Part shown: positions 7,394-15,915 of the stretch, in pieces | Numbering within the stretch: position 1 is the first letter of the stretch | Layout: each line of letters opens with the position of its first letter | Assembly: GCF_913774285.1 (NCBI RefSeq) | Contig: NZ_CAJYHX010000006.1 | Location: 186,001-250,000, forward strand | Reading direction: 5' to 3' | DNA length: 64,000 nucleotides | From: an uncultured Sphingomonas sp. | Lineage (GTDB): Bacteria > Pseudomonadota > Alphaproteobacteria > Sphingomonadales > Sphingomonadaceae | Position numbers and translations under genes: made by a program | The notes under the pieces: generated by a model | Database searches by the model: none | The model's input: the letters and a program-made list of their open reading frames with translations, nothing else | Told to the model about the DNA's origin: nothing

Positions 7394-8902
7394 ATGAGCT
7401 TTGCCGACCTCGGCCTTTCTGACGACCTTCTCCGCGCGGTGACCGACGCCGGCTATACAGAGCCGACTCCGATCCAGCGCCAGGCGATCCCGTCGGTGCT
7501 GATGGGCAAGGACCTGATCGGCATCGCCCAGACGGGCACCGGAAAGACCGCCGCCTTCGTGCTACCGATGATCGACGTGCTCGGCGAAGGGCGCACCCGC
7601 GCGCTGATGCCGCGCTCGCTGATCCTCGAGCCGACGCGCGAACTGGCCGCGCAGGTCGCCGAGAATTTCGAGAAATACGGCGTCAACCACAAGCTCTCGA
7701 TGGCGTTGCTGATCGGCGGCGTGCAGATGGGCGACCAGGTCAAGGCGCTGGAAAAGGGCGTCGACGTCCTCATCGCCACGCCGGGCCGGCTGATGGACCT
7801 CTATGGCCGCGGCAAGATCCTGCTCACCGGCTGCAGCCTGCTGGTGATCGACGAGGCGGACCGGATGCTCGACATGGGGTTCATCCCCGATATCGAGGAA
7901 ATCTGCACCAAGCTGCCCAAGGTGCGCCAGACGCTGCTCTTCTCTGCGACGATGCCGCCGCCGATCAAGAAGCTGGCCGATCGCTTCCTCTCCGATCCCA
8001 AGACGATCGAAGTGGCGCGCCCCGCCAGCACCAACACCAACATCACCCAGCGCATCGTCCAGGTGCCGGCCACCGCGCATGTGAAGCGCCAGGTGCTACG
8101 CCGCCTGCTGCAGCAGGATGAAGTGTCCAACGCGATCATCTTTTGCAACCGCAAGACGACCGTGCGCGACCTGAACAAGAGCCTGAAGAAGCACGGCTTC
8201 CGCTCGGCCGAGATCCATGGCGACATGGACCAGTCGGCCCGCATCGCCGAGCTAGACCGGTTCAAGAACGGCGACGTCAACATCCTCGTCGCCTCGGATG
8301 TCGCCGCGCGCGGCATCGACGTGAAGGGCGTGAGCCACGTCTTCAACTTCGACGCCCCCTGGCACCCGGACGATTATGTCCACCGGATCGGCCGCACCGG
8401 CCGCGGCGGCGCGACTGGCATCGCCTACACGTTGGTGACGCCCGAGGATGCCGAGAACATCGTCGAGATCGAAAAGCTGACCGGCCACAAGATCGAGCGC
8501 GTACCGAGCCCCGTCGCGGTCGACGGTGCCGACGACGCGCCGGCGCCGAAGCGCACCCGCGGCGGCAAGCGCGACACCAAGAAGGCCGAGCCGCGGCGCG
8601 AGGAAGCCGCAGCAGAAGCGCCGGCCAAGCCCAGGTCGCGCCGCGCTGCCGCGGCCCGCGAGGAAGCAGCTGCAGCGCCCGCGCCGCGCGAGGAAAGCCG
8701 CGCCCGTCCGCAGCGCGAGGAGCGCCCGGCCCGTGACGAGCGTCCGGCGCGCGAAGAGCGTCCCGTCCGCGAGGAGCGCCCGGTCCGCGACGAGCGGCCT
8801 GCCCGCGACGATCGCCGCCGCCGCCGCGACCAGGATGATGGCCCGGACGACGGCTGGAACGGCCCGATCCCGGACTTCCTCAACTACACGATCGACGCCT
8901 GA
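7394..8902 (+). CDS. DEAD-box ATP-dependent RNA helicase, RhlE type
   Basis: 502 residues. Core motifs are in order: Q motif TPIQRQAIP (25-33), Walker A AQTGTGKT (45-52), PTRELA (80-85), TPGR (129-132), DEAD (153-156), SAT (184-186), ARGID (~305-309) and HRIGRTGR (330-337). From ~residue 375 the protein becomes a low-complexity tail rich in Arg, Glu, Pro and Ala, with near-tandem hexads of the type RPxREE/RPxRDE, and ends in a short distinct segment WNGPIPDFLN. Such helicases remodel RNA in ribosome assembly and the degradosome; the charged tail probably binds RNA or partners. An inverted repeat TTGCGG/CCGCAA lies upstream at ~7320-7338. Confidence 0.92.
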   Translation: MSFADLGLSDDLLRAVTDAGYTEPTPIQRQAIPSVLMGKDLIGIAQTGTGKTAAFVLPMIDVLGEGRTRALMPRSLILEPTRELAAQVAENFEKYGVNHKLSMALLIGGVQMGDQVKALEKGVDVLIATPGRLMDLYGRGKILLTGCSLLVIDEADRMLDMGFIPDIEEICTKLPKVRQTLLFSATMPPPIKKLADRFLSDPKTIEVARPASTNTNITQRIVQVPATAHVKRQVLRRLLQQDEVSNAIIFCNRKTTVRDLNKSLKKHGFRSAEIHGDMDQSARIAELDRFKNGDVNILVASDVAARGIDVKGVSHVFNFDAPWHPDDYVHRIGRTGRGGATGIAYTLVTPEDAENIVEIEKLTGHKIERVPSPVAVDGADDAPAPKRTRGGKRDTKKAEPRREEAAAEAPAKPRSRRAAAAREEAAAAPAPREESRARPQREERPARDERPAREERPVREERPVRDERPARDDRRRRRDQDDGPDDGWNGPIPDFLNYTIDA

Positions 8903-8975
8903 GTTCGTGCGCGGGTGCGGCACAGCCGCCCCGCCCGACCAGCCCGGCCAGCAGCCACGCGTCAGGCCACGCCGC

Positions 8976-11531
8976 CTAGAACTTGGCCCCCGCCCGGATG
9001 CCGATCGTCCTGGGCGCGATCGGCACGATATAGGTCCGCTGCCCGCAGGAGCCGCACTGCTGGAAGCGCGAAAGCTGGCCGCGCTCGTCGGTGAGGTTGG
9101 TGGCGAACAGCTCGATGTTGAACCGTTCGAAGTTCACGCCGGCGGCAAGTCCGACGGTGGTGAACGCCGCCAGCCGACCGAGCTGCTCGGCCGGACTGAC
9201 GATCGCCCCCGTTCCCGTCTGAAGAATCGCCGTGCGGATATCCGACGCGGCCGAGCTCTGATGCGACACCGTTGCCTGGCCATAGGCTTTGGCGCTCCCC
9301 ACCGGCACCGTGTAGCGGGCGGTGCCGCTCAGCTTGACCTGCGGGGTAATCGGCAGGCGCGTCCCCTTGGGTGCGGACACGAGGTTGTCCGGCCCGGCAC
9401 AGGTGAAGCTGGGATCATCGAACAGGCAGAGATTCCGGGTCGTCTTGGCATCGGTATAGCTGCCAGCAGCCGTCAGCGAGAGACCGCCGCGGGTGAAGGC
9501 CGCATCCGCCTCCACGCCGCGGATCCGAGCGTTCGGGCCATTGTGGATCTCGGTGAAGCTGTTCGCGCCGAGGAAGGAGAATTGGAACTTGTTCCAGTCC
9601 TGCTGATAGACCGCCGCGTTCAGCCGCAGTGCACCGTCCAGCCAGGTCGTCTTCGCGCCCAGCTCGTAGTTGGTGAGGTAATCCGCCTGATAGGGCGCTA
9701 CGTCGACGCGGCGGTTGATGCCGCCGGGCCTGAAACCGCGCGAGACGGTGCCGTAGACCAGGACGCCCTGTACCGGCTTCCAGCTGAGGTTGAAGCGATA
9801 GGTCGCCCCCTGCCCCTGCGCACGCACCGGCAGCAGCCCGGCACCGCGCGCATAGACCGCGAGGTTGGTGCAAGGCCCGCCCGCCACCGCCGCCGGCAGC
9901 AGCGTCGTGCTCGCCCCCGCATCGACCGCGTCGCGCAGGCGCATCCCGTCGGTGGTGAAGCACTGCGCCACGCCGGTACGCGAGCTGCCCGCGCCGTTAT
10001 AGGGCGTCGCGCTGAACCGGTCGGCGGGATTGCGGCCGAAGCCGAAGAACCCGATCAGCGTGTTGTCGTAGATGAAGGCGCGGCCGCCTGCCGTTGCCGT
10101 CAGCGTGTCGGTCAGGTCGTAGCTGACCTCGCCGAACGCGGCATAGTCGCGGTCGACGCGGTGCTGCTGGGTAAGCCACAGCGTGCCCGGATGGCCGTTG
10201 ACCGACAGGTCGTCCGCGAGCCCTGTCACCCGATAATCCTGGTGGATGTCGTTCGACTGGCGCTGGTAGAACAGCCCCGCGACGAGCCGCAGCCGATCGC
10301 TCGACGGCGAGGCGATCCGCAGTTCCTGACTCAGCTTCTTGAAATGATCGGTGGCGACGATGCGCTGGCGCGGGTCGATCGGGTTGCCGGCATTGTCGGA
10401 GAAGTAGAAATAGCCCGCAAGCCCGCCGACCGAGGAATAGAGCGAGTCATAGGCCTCGGCATAATCGGTATAGTCGCTCGACTGGGCGGCGCGCCGGTCG
10501 AGATAGGCGCTGGCATAGGTGAGGTCCCAATTGCCCAGCTTGCCCTCGATCGTCAGCGCCGCCTGGAGGAAGCGATCGCGGCGATATTCGGGGAAGAAGT
10601 GCTGGACCTGCAGGTCGCCGACCTTGGGATCATAGCCATAGGCCCCGTGGCTGCGCGTTTCCTGGTAGATCGCAGCAGGCGTGACGGTCCAGTTCTCGTC
10701 GAGGTCCACCTTCAGCGCGGCGCGGCCGCCCCAGATATCGGTGTCGTTATAGTCCTTCTTCACGAAGGCCTTGTTGTCGACGACCACCCCGCCCTTGGTG
10801 GCGGTGCAGGCGGTGCCGGTCGGCTCGGGCAGGAAGCTGCGGCAGCCGGCGACATTGTCGATATAGCCCGCGTCATGCTGGTAGAAGCCGACCAAGCGCA
10901 GCGCCGCCATCTCGTTGATCGGCAGGTTGAGCATGCCTTCCAGCTTGCCGCCGGTGCCGCCCTTGTTGACCGTGTTCACCTCGCCGTCGACGCGGCCATA
11001 GGTGCCCCTGTGGTCGGGCTGGTTGGTGATGATGCGGATCGTGCCCGCTTCCGACGAGGCGCCATAGAGCGTGCCCTGCGGCCCCGACAGGCTCTCGATC
11101 CGGGCGATGTCGTAGACATGGACGTCGAGATTGCCGCCGATCGTGGTGACCGGCTGCTCGTCGAGATAGACGCCCACCGAGGGCAGCGAGCCCGAATGGT
11201 TGCCGTCGCCCCCCGAGGCGACGCCGCGCATATAGACGACGTTGGTGCCCGGCGTGCCGCCCAGCGCCTGGAACGAGACCGAGGGCAGCTGCTGGACGTA
11301 ATCGGTGAAGTTGCTGACGTTCAGCTCGTCCAGCTTCTGCGTGCTCAGCGCCTGGATGCTGAGGGGAACGTTCTGCAGGCTCTCGCTGCGCTTCTGCGCC
11401 GTGACGACGATGTCGTTCGAGTCGGTGGTCGTCGGCGGGGCGTCGGCCTGTTGCTGGGCGAGCGCCGGCGCCGCGGCGAGCATGGTGGACGCGAGCAGCA
11501 GCGAACGGACGACGCACCGGTTGAGCGGCAT
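8976..11531 (-). CDS. TonB-dependent outer-membrane receptor
   Basis: The 851-residue protein has a signal peptide (LLLASTMLAAAPALAQ), a TonB-box-like segment NDIVVTAQKR (~39-48), a plug domain (SIQALSTQKLDELNVSNF onward; GPQGTLYGASSEAGTIRI at ~135) and a C-terminal barrel ending in aromatic-rich IGIRAGAKF, the usual terminal strand. It imports a large substrate across the outer membrane using TonB energy; the substrate is not evident. The next gene upstream on the same strand encodes a TPR-sulfotransferase, a pairing often seen in sphingomonads. A hairpin (GTTGCG/CGCAAC) lies in the leader at ~11548-11573. Confidence 0.93.
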   Translation of the reverse strand: MPLNRCVVRSLLLASTMLAAAPALAQQQADAPPTTTDSNDIVVTAQKRSESLQNVPLSIQALSTQKLDELNVSNFTDYVQQLPSVSFQALGGTPGTNVVYMRGVASGGDGNHSGSLPSVGVYLDEQPVTTIGGNLDVHVYDIARIESLSGPQGTLYGASSEAGTIRIITNQPDHRGTYGRVDGEVNTVNKGGTGGKLEGMLNLPINEMAALRLVGFYQHDAGYIDNVAGCRSFLPEPTGTACTATKGGVVVDNKAFVKKDYNDTDIWGGRAALKVDLDENWTVTPAAIYQETRSHGAYGYDPKVGDLQVQHFFPEYRRDRFLQAALTIEGKLGNWDLTYASAYLDRRAAQSSDYTDYAEAYDSLYSSVGGLAGYFYFSDNAGNPIDPRQRIVATDHFKKLSQELRIASPSSDRLRLVAGLFYQRQSNDIHQDYRVTGLADDLSVNGHPGTLWLTQQHRVDRDYAAFGEVSYDLTDTLTATAGGRAFIYDNTLIGFFGFGRNPADRFSATPYNGAGSSRTGVAQCFTTDGMRLRDAVDAGASTTLLPAAVAGGPCTNLAVYARGAGLLPVRAQGQGATYRFNLSWKPVQGVLVYGTVSRGFRPGGINRRVDVAPYQADYLTNYELGAKTTWLDGALRLNAAVYQQDWNKFQFSFLGANSFTEIHNGPNARIRGVEADAAFTRGGLSLTAAGSYTDAKTTRNLCLFDDPSFTCAGPDNLVSAPKGTRLPITPQVKLSGTARYTVPVGSAKAYGQATVSHQSSAASDIRTAILQTGTGAIVSPAEQLGRLAAFTTVGLAAGVNFERFNIELFATNLTDERGQLSRFQQCGSCGQRTYIVPIAPRTIGIRAGAKF

Positions 11532-11665
11532 GGAAGACCCCCAGATTGTTGCGTCGCAGCGTCCTGCGCAACGATCTTTCGGTCAAGCATGCGAAGGTTA
11601 GCGCAGCAGTTCGCGCAAGGATTGTTCGCTTCGTGTGACAATTGAGCAACGAAGCAGATGCACCG

Positions 11666-13306
11666 TCACTTGGCGGGAAATGCCGGCACCTCGGGATAGA
11701 CCGCCAGCACGTCGCCCAGCGCGGCCTTGAGCGGATCGAGCCAGGGCTCGAACGGCTTCCAGCCTTCGACGCCGTCGCGGAAGATCGGGCGGCGCACCTG
11801 TTCGGAGCTGGCGGTGCGCACCGCACGCTCGGTTTCGTAGAAGGCGAGGCAGCCCGGCTCGAAGTCGAGCCCGCAGGCGGCGAGCAGCGCGCGGACCTGC
11901 GCCTCGGTATCCTCGACCATGGCCTCGTAGAAAACCCGGTGGACGCGACCGGGCGCGACCGCATCGACATGCGCCATCAGCCGCACATAATCGGCGTAAT
12001 AGCGGCCCATGTCCTCCAGCGCATAGCTGAAGCCCTGCCCGCGGGCGAAGTGCTGCTTGAAGTTGGAGAAGCAGCAGCCGAGCGGGTGGCGCCGCGCGTC
12101 GATGATCCTGGCGTTGGGCAGCGCCAGCAGGATCAGCGGCACATGCGCCCAGTTGTTGGGCAGCTTGTCGATGAAGAAGGGACGATCGGTGCGCCGCTGG
12201 ATCCGCGTGCGGCGGAGATAGGCCTCGCCGATTGCCCGGAGCTGTTCGCCCGAGAGGTCCGCCAGGCCGGCGGGATAGCCGGCGATGTCGCGCGCGAGCA
12301 CCGGCAGGTCGGCGAGCTCGGCGGTGCCTTCGACCAGGCTGTGGCTCGACAGGATCTGCTCGACCAGCGTCGATCCGGCGCGCGGCATGCCGAGGATGAA
12401 GATCGGGTCGGGCGCGGGGCACCCCTGCCCTTCGCGCGCCGCCAGCAGCGCGGGGGTACAGTGCGCGATATGGGCATCGACCAGCCGCGTCGTGTCCTCG
12501 GCGGCATAGCGGAGCGACTTGCGGCGGAGCGCATTGCCGGCGGCATAGTGTGCGAAGGCGGGGGCGGCCTGCCCGCGCTCCTCCAGCGCCTTGCCCAGCG
12601 CGAAATCGAGGTGGAAGCGGTCCTCCTCGGCGAGGTCGCCGCCGGTCAGCGCGGCTTGCATCGTGGCGAGGTCGGCGTCGTCGAAGCGGACGGTCTTGAG
12701 GTTGGCGAGGCTCCACCACGCTTCGCCCAGCGCGGGCAGCAGCGCGATGGCCCGGCGATAGGCGGCCACCGCATCGGCCTGGCGCCCCACGGTCTTGAGC
12801 ATATGGCCGTAGCTCATCCACACCCGCGGCTGGTTCGGCGCCTGGTCGAGCACGCGCTCGTAGAGGCCGATCGCGGCGTCGAAGTCGCCAAGGCGCGCGT
12901 TGGCCGCCGCCTGGAGATTGGTATGGGTGGGGTTGTCCGGCTCGTCGACAAGCACACGGTCGAGCTCGGCCAATGCCTCGACCGGACGGTTGAGCCGGTA
13001 CAGCACCAGCGCGAGGTTGGCGCGCGCCGGGGTGAAGCCGGGCGCCAGCGCCACCGCGCGGCGCAGCAGCGACTCGGCATCCCGGTAGCGGCCGATCCGC
13101 CCGGCCAGTTCGGCGAACATCCGGATCGCGGCGACGTCGAACGGATCGTCCTTCAGATGCGCGCGCAGCAGCGGCTCGGCGAGGTGCAGCTGATTGTCGT
13201 GCAACGCCAGCGCCGCCTCGATCAGCCGCGGCGGATAGCGCCCTGCGGTCGCGATCCAGCTTGTTGCCTTGGTTGCCGCCCCCTGTTCGGTGCGCTCGTG
13301 CTGCAT
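11666..13306 (-). CDS. TPR-repeat sulfotransferase family protein
   Basis: 546 residues in two parts. The N-terminal half (about 25-280) is a row of TPR-type helical pairs (for example LLRRAVALAPGFTPARANLA and YERVLDQAPNQPRVWMSYGH). The C-terminal half is a sulfotransferase-like domain opening with PIFILGMPRAGSTLVEQIL (301-319), the 5'-phosphosulfate loop, followed by the 3'-phosphate-like segment HPLGCCFSNFKQHF (~420). It would transfer sulfate from PAPS to an unknown acceptor. The start MQHERTEQG was chosen over a longer frame because the added residues are Arg/Ser/Pro low complexity. It lies 134 bases upstream of the TonB receptor and may be co-transcribed with it. Confidence 0.88.
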   Translation of the reverse strand: MQHERTEQGAATKATSWIATAGRYPPRLIEAALALHDNQLHLAEPLLRAHLKDDPFDVAAIRMFAELAGRIGRYRDAESLLRRAVALAPGFTPARANLALVLYRLNRPVEALAELDRVLVDEPDNPTHTNLQAAANARLGDFDAAIGLYERVLDQAPNQPRVWMSYGHMLKTVGRQADAVAAYRRAIALLPALGEAWWSLANLKTVRFDDADLATMQAALTGGDLAEEDRFHLDFALGKALEERGQAAPAFAHYAAGNALRRKSLRYAAEDTTRLVDAHIAHCTPALLAAREGQGCPAPDPIFILGMPRAGSTLVEQILSSHSLVEGTAELADLPVLARDIAGYPAGLADLSGEQLRAIGEAYLRRTRIQRRTDRPFFIDKLPNNWAHVPLILLALPNARIIDARRHPLGCCFSNFKQHFARGQGFSYALEDMGRYYADYVRLMAHVDAVAPGRVHRVFYEAMVEDTEAQVRALLAACGLDFEPGCLAFYETERAVRTASSEQVRRPIFRDGVEGWKPFEPWLDPLKAALGDVLAVYPEVPAFPAK

Positions 13307-13352
13307 CCCGTCCCCGCTCACCGCGCAAGCATCGGCGAGCGGGGCGTGCGGA

Positions 13353-13988
13353 TCAAGCGGGTTCAGCGGTCTTTTGCAGCTCGGCCGCGGCTGCGTCGTC
13401 GAGCGCCCAGGCGCGCTGGTACGCCTCGCGGCTCTGCACGCGCTCGATATAGGCGAGGAACGAGTCACGCTTGGGCAGCATGCCGAACATCACCGTCCAG
13501 CCGATCTGCGAGCCGAGATAGACGTCCGCCGCGGTAAAGCGGTCGCCGGTCGCGTAGGGCCGCGACGAGAGCAGCCCGTCGAGCACGTCGACCACCAGGT
13601 CGTAATTGCCATAGCCGAACATGCGCGACTGCTCGCCCGAATCGAACTTGGCGAAATGGTTGGTCGTCGCCTGCTCCACCGGGCCCGCCGCGTAGAACAG
13701 CCAGCGATAATAGTCGGCACGCTCTTCCGGAAGCGGCGTCAGCCCTGCCGCAGGGAAGGCTTCGGCCAGATAGGCGCAGATCGCCGCGCATTCGGTGACC
13801 ACCTTGCCGCCATGGACGATCGCCGGCACCTTCCCCATCGGGTTGATCGCCAGATAGGTCTCGCCCTTCATCGTCGAGGCGTAATCGAGCACCTCGACGC
13901 GGTAGGTGGCGCCCACTTCCTCGAGCATCCAGCGCGCGATGCGGCCCCGCGATTGCGGGTTGGTATAGAGAATCAGTTCGTCCGTCAT
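13353..13988 (-). CDS. glutathione S-transferase family protein
   Basis: The 211-residue protein has a thioredoxin-like N-terminal domain (LILYTNPQSRGRIARWMLEE, GKVPAIVHGGKVVTECAAI with the glutathione-binding VP and E-S/C positions) and an all-helical C-terminal domain with YATGDRFTAADVYLGSQIGW, the N-capping GDRFTAAD motif of the family. The S in PQSRGR is the likely catalytic position. It probably conjugates or reduces substrates with glutathione in the cytoplasm. The start MTDELILY is ten codons inside a longer frame and places the first strand at the usual distance. Confidence 0.88.
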   Translation of the reverse strand: MTDELILYTNPQSRGRIARWMLEEVGATYRVEVLDYASTMKGETYLAINPMGKVPAIVHGGKVVTECAAICAYLAEAFPAAGLTPLPEERADYYRWLFYAAGPVEQATTNHFAKFDSGEQSRMFGYGNYDLVVDVLDGLLSSRPYATGDRFTAADVYLGSQIGWTVMFGMLPKRDSFLAYIERVQSREAYQRAWALDDAAAAELQKTAEPA

Positions 13989-14066
13989 GGCCCCGTACCC
14001 CTGTTGCTCCCGACTCAATCAGCCGGGAACAAGAAGGGAACACGAAACCGCCAGCGGGTCAACCGA

Positions 14067-14930
14067 TCACAGGCTGGCGAAGGTCGCGAGCAGGCGATCC
14101 CAAGCGCGGTCGGCCTGGGCGGCGTTGTAGACACGGCTGTCCGGCGGACACCAGCCGTGCATCGTGCCGGCATAGACCTCGATCTCCGCCGGAACCTTCG
14201 CGGCGGCAAAGGCGGCGCGCAGCGCGTCCTTGTCGCCGGGGGCGCGAGCATCGTCATTCCCGGCGATGGCGAACAGGTAGCGACCCTGCAGCTGCGGCGC
14301 GAGCTTGTGCGGGCTGTCGGCCGCGTCGGTGACCAGCGGCGCGCCGTGGAAGCTGCCCCCGGCCTTTACTCGCCCCGGCAGCGCGACGGCGGTGCGGACG
14401 ACGAAGGGCCCGCCCATGCAATAGCCGGTGCTGCCCATCCCGCGCCTGGTATCCACTTCGGGTTGCGCGTCGAGGAATGCCGCGAACGTCGTCGCGTCGG
14501 CGGCGATCGCCGCGGGGGTGAGCGGTTCGCGCCACGGCATGATCATCGCGCGCACCTCGGGCTGGTCGAAGGACTGGCCCGGCTTGAGGAAGGGCGCCCT
14601 GGTCGAGCGGTAGAACTGGTTGACGGTCAGCACCGCATAGCCCGATTGCGCCAGCCGATCGGCCATCTGCCGGAACGCCGGGCGCAGGCCCATGATGTCG
14701 GGCCAGACCAGCACGGCGGGGTGCTTGCCGCTGGTCGGCGCGACGAAATAGGCGTCGGCGGTGCCGTCCGCGGTCGGAATCGTGACGTCGCGGCCCTTGA
14801 CCGCCGCGGCATTGGCGGGGCTGGGCAGGATCGCCATCAGGCCTGTCGCGGCGGCGGCGGCGGTGAAGCCGCGGCGGGTCAGGCCGCCCAGGGCGCGGTC
14901 GTTGTCGGCTGCGGTATGTTCGTCACACAT
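14067..14930 (-). CDS. dienelactone hydrolase family protein, Tat-exported
   Basis: An alpha/beta hydrolase of 287 residues. The N terminus carries a twin-arginine signal (LTRRGFTAAAA, then a hydrophobic stretch ending PSPANAAA), so the enzyme is probably exported folded. The nucleophile is the Cys in GSTGYCMGG (GXCXG, typical of dienelactone hydrolases), the Asp is likely in AGNDDARAPGD and the His in TMHGWCPPDS. It should hydrolyse an ester or lactone bond in the periplasm. AGGAGGA eight bases upstream of the ATG fixes the start; a longer frame reaches into repeat sequence. Confidence 0.88.
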   Translation of the reverse strand: MCDEHTAADNDRALGGLTRRGFTAAAAATGLMAILPSPANAAAVKGRDVTIPTADGTADAYFVAPTSGKHPAVLVWPDIMGLRPAFRQMADRLAQSGYAVLTVNQFYRSTRAPFLKPGQSFDQPEVRAMIMPWREPLTPAAIAADATTFAAFLDAQPEVDTRRGMGSTGYCMGGPFVVRTAVALPGRVKAGGSFHGAPLVTDAADSPHKLAPQLQGRYLFAIAGNDDARAPGDKDALRAAFAAAKVPAEIEVYAGTMHGWCPPDSRVYNAAQADRAWDRLLATFASL

Positions 14931-15006
14931 GGCGATCCTCCTCCTTTTGGGGGCTCTTTGACCCGACTCACCCTCACCCTCCCACTGCCTGCGGCAGCGG
15001 GCCCCT

Positions 15007-15030
15007 CCCTCTCCCGCAGGCGGGAGAGGG
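15007..15030. repeat. REP-like hairpin
   Basis: A perfect ten-pair stem CCCTCTCCCG/CGGGAGAGGG with loop CAGG, in the gap between the dienelactone hydrolase and trcR. It resembles the hairpin units at 4362, 28458 and 39758. Confidence 0.55.
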
Positions 15031-15086
15031 CGAAAGCTCTGATACCTCAGCCCACCGCCCCCGCAAAGCTGCCCCGAGAAGCAGAA

Positions 15087-15117
15087 CGGGCCCCGGCGCT
15101 GCATGCGCCGGGGCCCG
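15087..15117 (-). terminator. strong hairpin after trcR
   Basis: A perfect 13-pair stem CGGGCCCCGGCGC/GCGCCGGGGCCCG around TGCAT lies 26 bases after the trcR stop. There is no long T tract, so it may act as a transcript-end stabiliser rather than a classical terminator. Confidence 0.55.
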
Positions 15118-15142
15118 CTCGTTCACGCCCGGGAAGGCGAAA

Positions 15143-15811
15143 TCAATGCTTGAACAGGCTTTCCGCGGTATGCTCGATCGGTGCGGCCTCCTGCGCCTCG
15201 GGCACGTGGCTCGCGGCATAGCGCTCGGCGCGGAGCTGCTCGATCAGCGCCTCGCGGTCGCCCTCCAGGCGGGTGTCGGTCGGCGCCTCGATGCCGGCGG
15301 CCTTGGCGGCCTTCGCCACCAGCGCATCGAGCTCGCGCTGCGAGCACAGGCCGAGCGTCACCGGGTCCTTCGGCACGATGTTGCCGATGTTCCAGTGGGT
15401 ACGGTCGCGGATTGCGGCGATGGTGGTGCGGGTGGTGCCGATCAGCTTGCCGATCGCGCCGTCCGACACTTCCGGATGGTTGCGCAGGATCCAGGCGATG
15501 CCGTCCGGCTTGTCCTGGCGCTTCGAGACCGGCGTGTAGCGCGGGCCCTTGGTGCGGCGGACCTGCTCGGGGCCCTTCTGCATCTTGAGCACGTAATTGG
15601 GGTTCGCCTGCCCCTTCTCGATCTCGTCCATCGTTAGCTCGTGCGCACGCACCGGATCGCGGCCGGTGAGCTTGGTCGCGGCGGTATCGTCGGCGATCGC
15701 CTGCACTTCGAGGATGTGGAGACCGCAGAACTCGGCGATCTGCTCGAACGACAGCGACGTGTTGTCGACCAGCCAGGAAGCGGTCGCGTGCGGCATCAGC
15801 GGCTGGGCCAC
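15143..15811 (-). CDS. trcR: cell-cycle transcriptional regulator TrcR (DUF1013)
   Basis: The 222-residue protein matches the TrcR/DUF1013 family from its first residues: AQPLMPHATASWLVDNT, then LSFEQIAEFCGLHILEVQAI (a helix-turn-helix-like segment), KGPRYTPVSKRQDKPDGIAW and IGKLIGTTRTTIAAIRDR. In Caulobacter the protein binds many cell-cycle promoters. The start is the GTG at 15811: it has GGAG eight bases upstream and gives the usual (M)AQPLMP terminus, whereas the next ATG, five codons in, has no ribosome-binding site. It stands alone, with a hairpin in its leader and another after its stop. Confidence 0.9.
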   Translation of the reverse strand: MAQPLMPHATASWLVDNTSLSFEQIAEFCGLHILEVQAIADDTAATKLTGRDPVRAHELTMDEIEKGQANPNYVLKMQKGPEQVRRTKGPRYTPVSKRQDKPDGIAWILRNHPEVSDGAIGKLIGTTRTTIAAIRDRTHWNIGNIVPKDPVTLGLCSQRELDALVAKAAKAAGIEAPTDTRLEGDREALIEQLRAERYAASHVPEAQEAAPIEHTAESLFKH

Positions 15812-15840
15812 GGTGGATCTCCGGAACTTGAAACAATAAG

Positions 15841-15861
15841 GGCCGCCCATCACGGGCGGCC
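15841..15861. terminator. hairpin between the glycosyltransferase and trcR
   Basis: A perfect eight-pair stem GGCCGCCC/GGGCGGCC around ATCAC. On the minus strand it is followed by CTTATTGTTT, a weak T tract. It could end the glycosyltransferase transcript or sit in the trcR leader, whose ribosome-binding site is only ~20 bases further on. Confidence 0.5.
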
Positions 15862-15915
15862 ACACATGGTCTTGATGTAGGGGAGCTTGCCCGCAGGAGC
15901 AAGCGTTTCCGCAAT

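Noticed and set aside
8695..8815. Regular repeats resembling a CRISPR-like or minisatellite array
   Set aside because: The repeats are in frame in the helicase tail and code for RPxREE units; no unique spacers between identical repeats.
8526..11645. A 1039-codon open frame on the plus strand across the TonB receptor
   Set aside because: It is antisense to a gene with clear signal peptide, plug and barrel; its protein is Arg/Gly/Ala low complexity, an effect of high GC at third positions.
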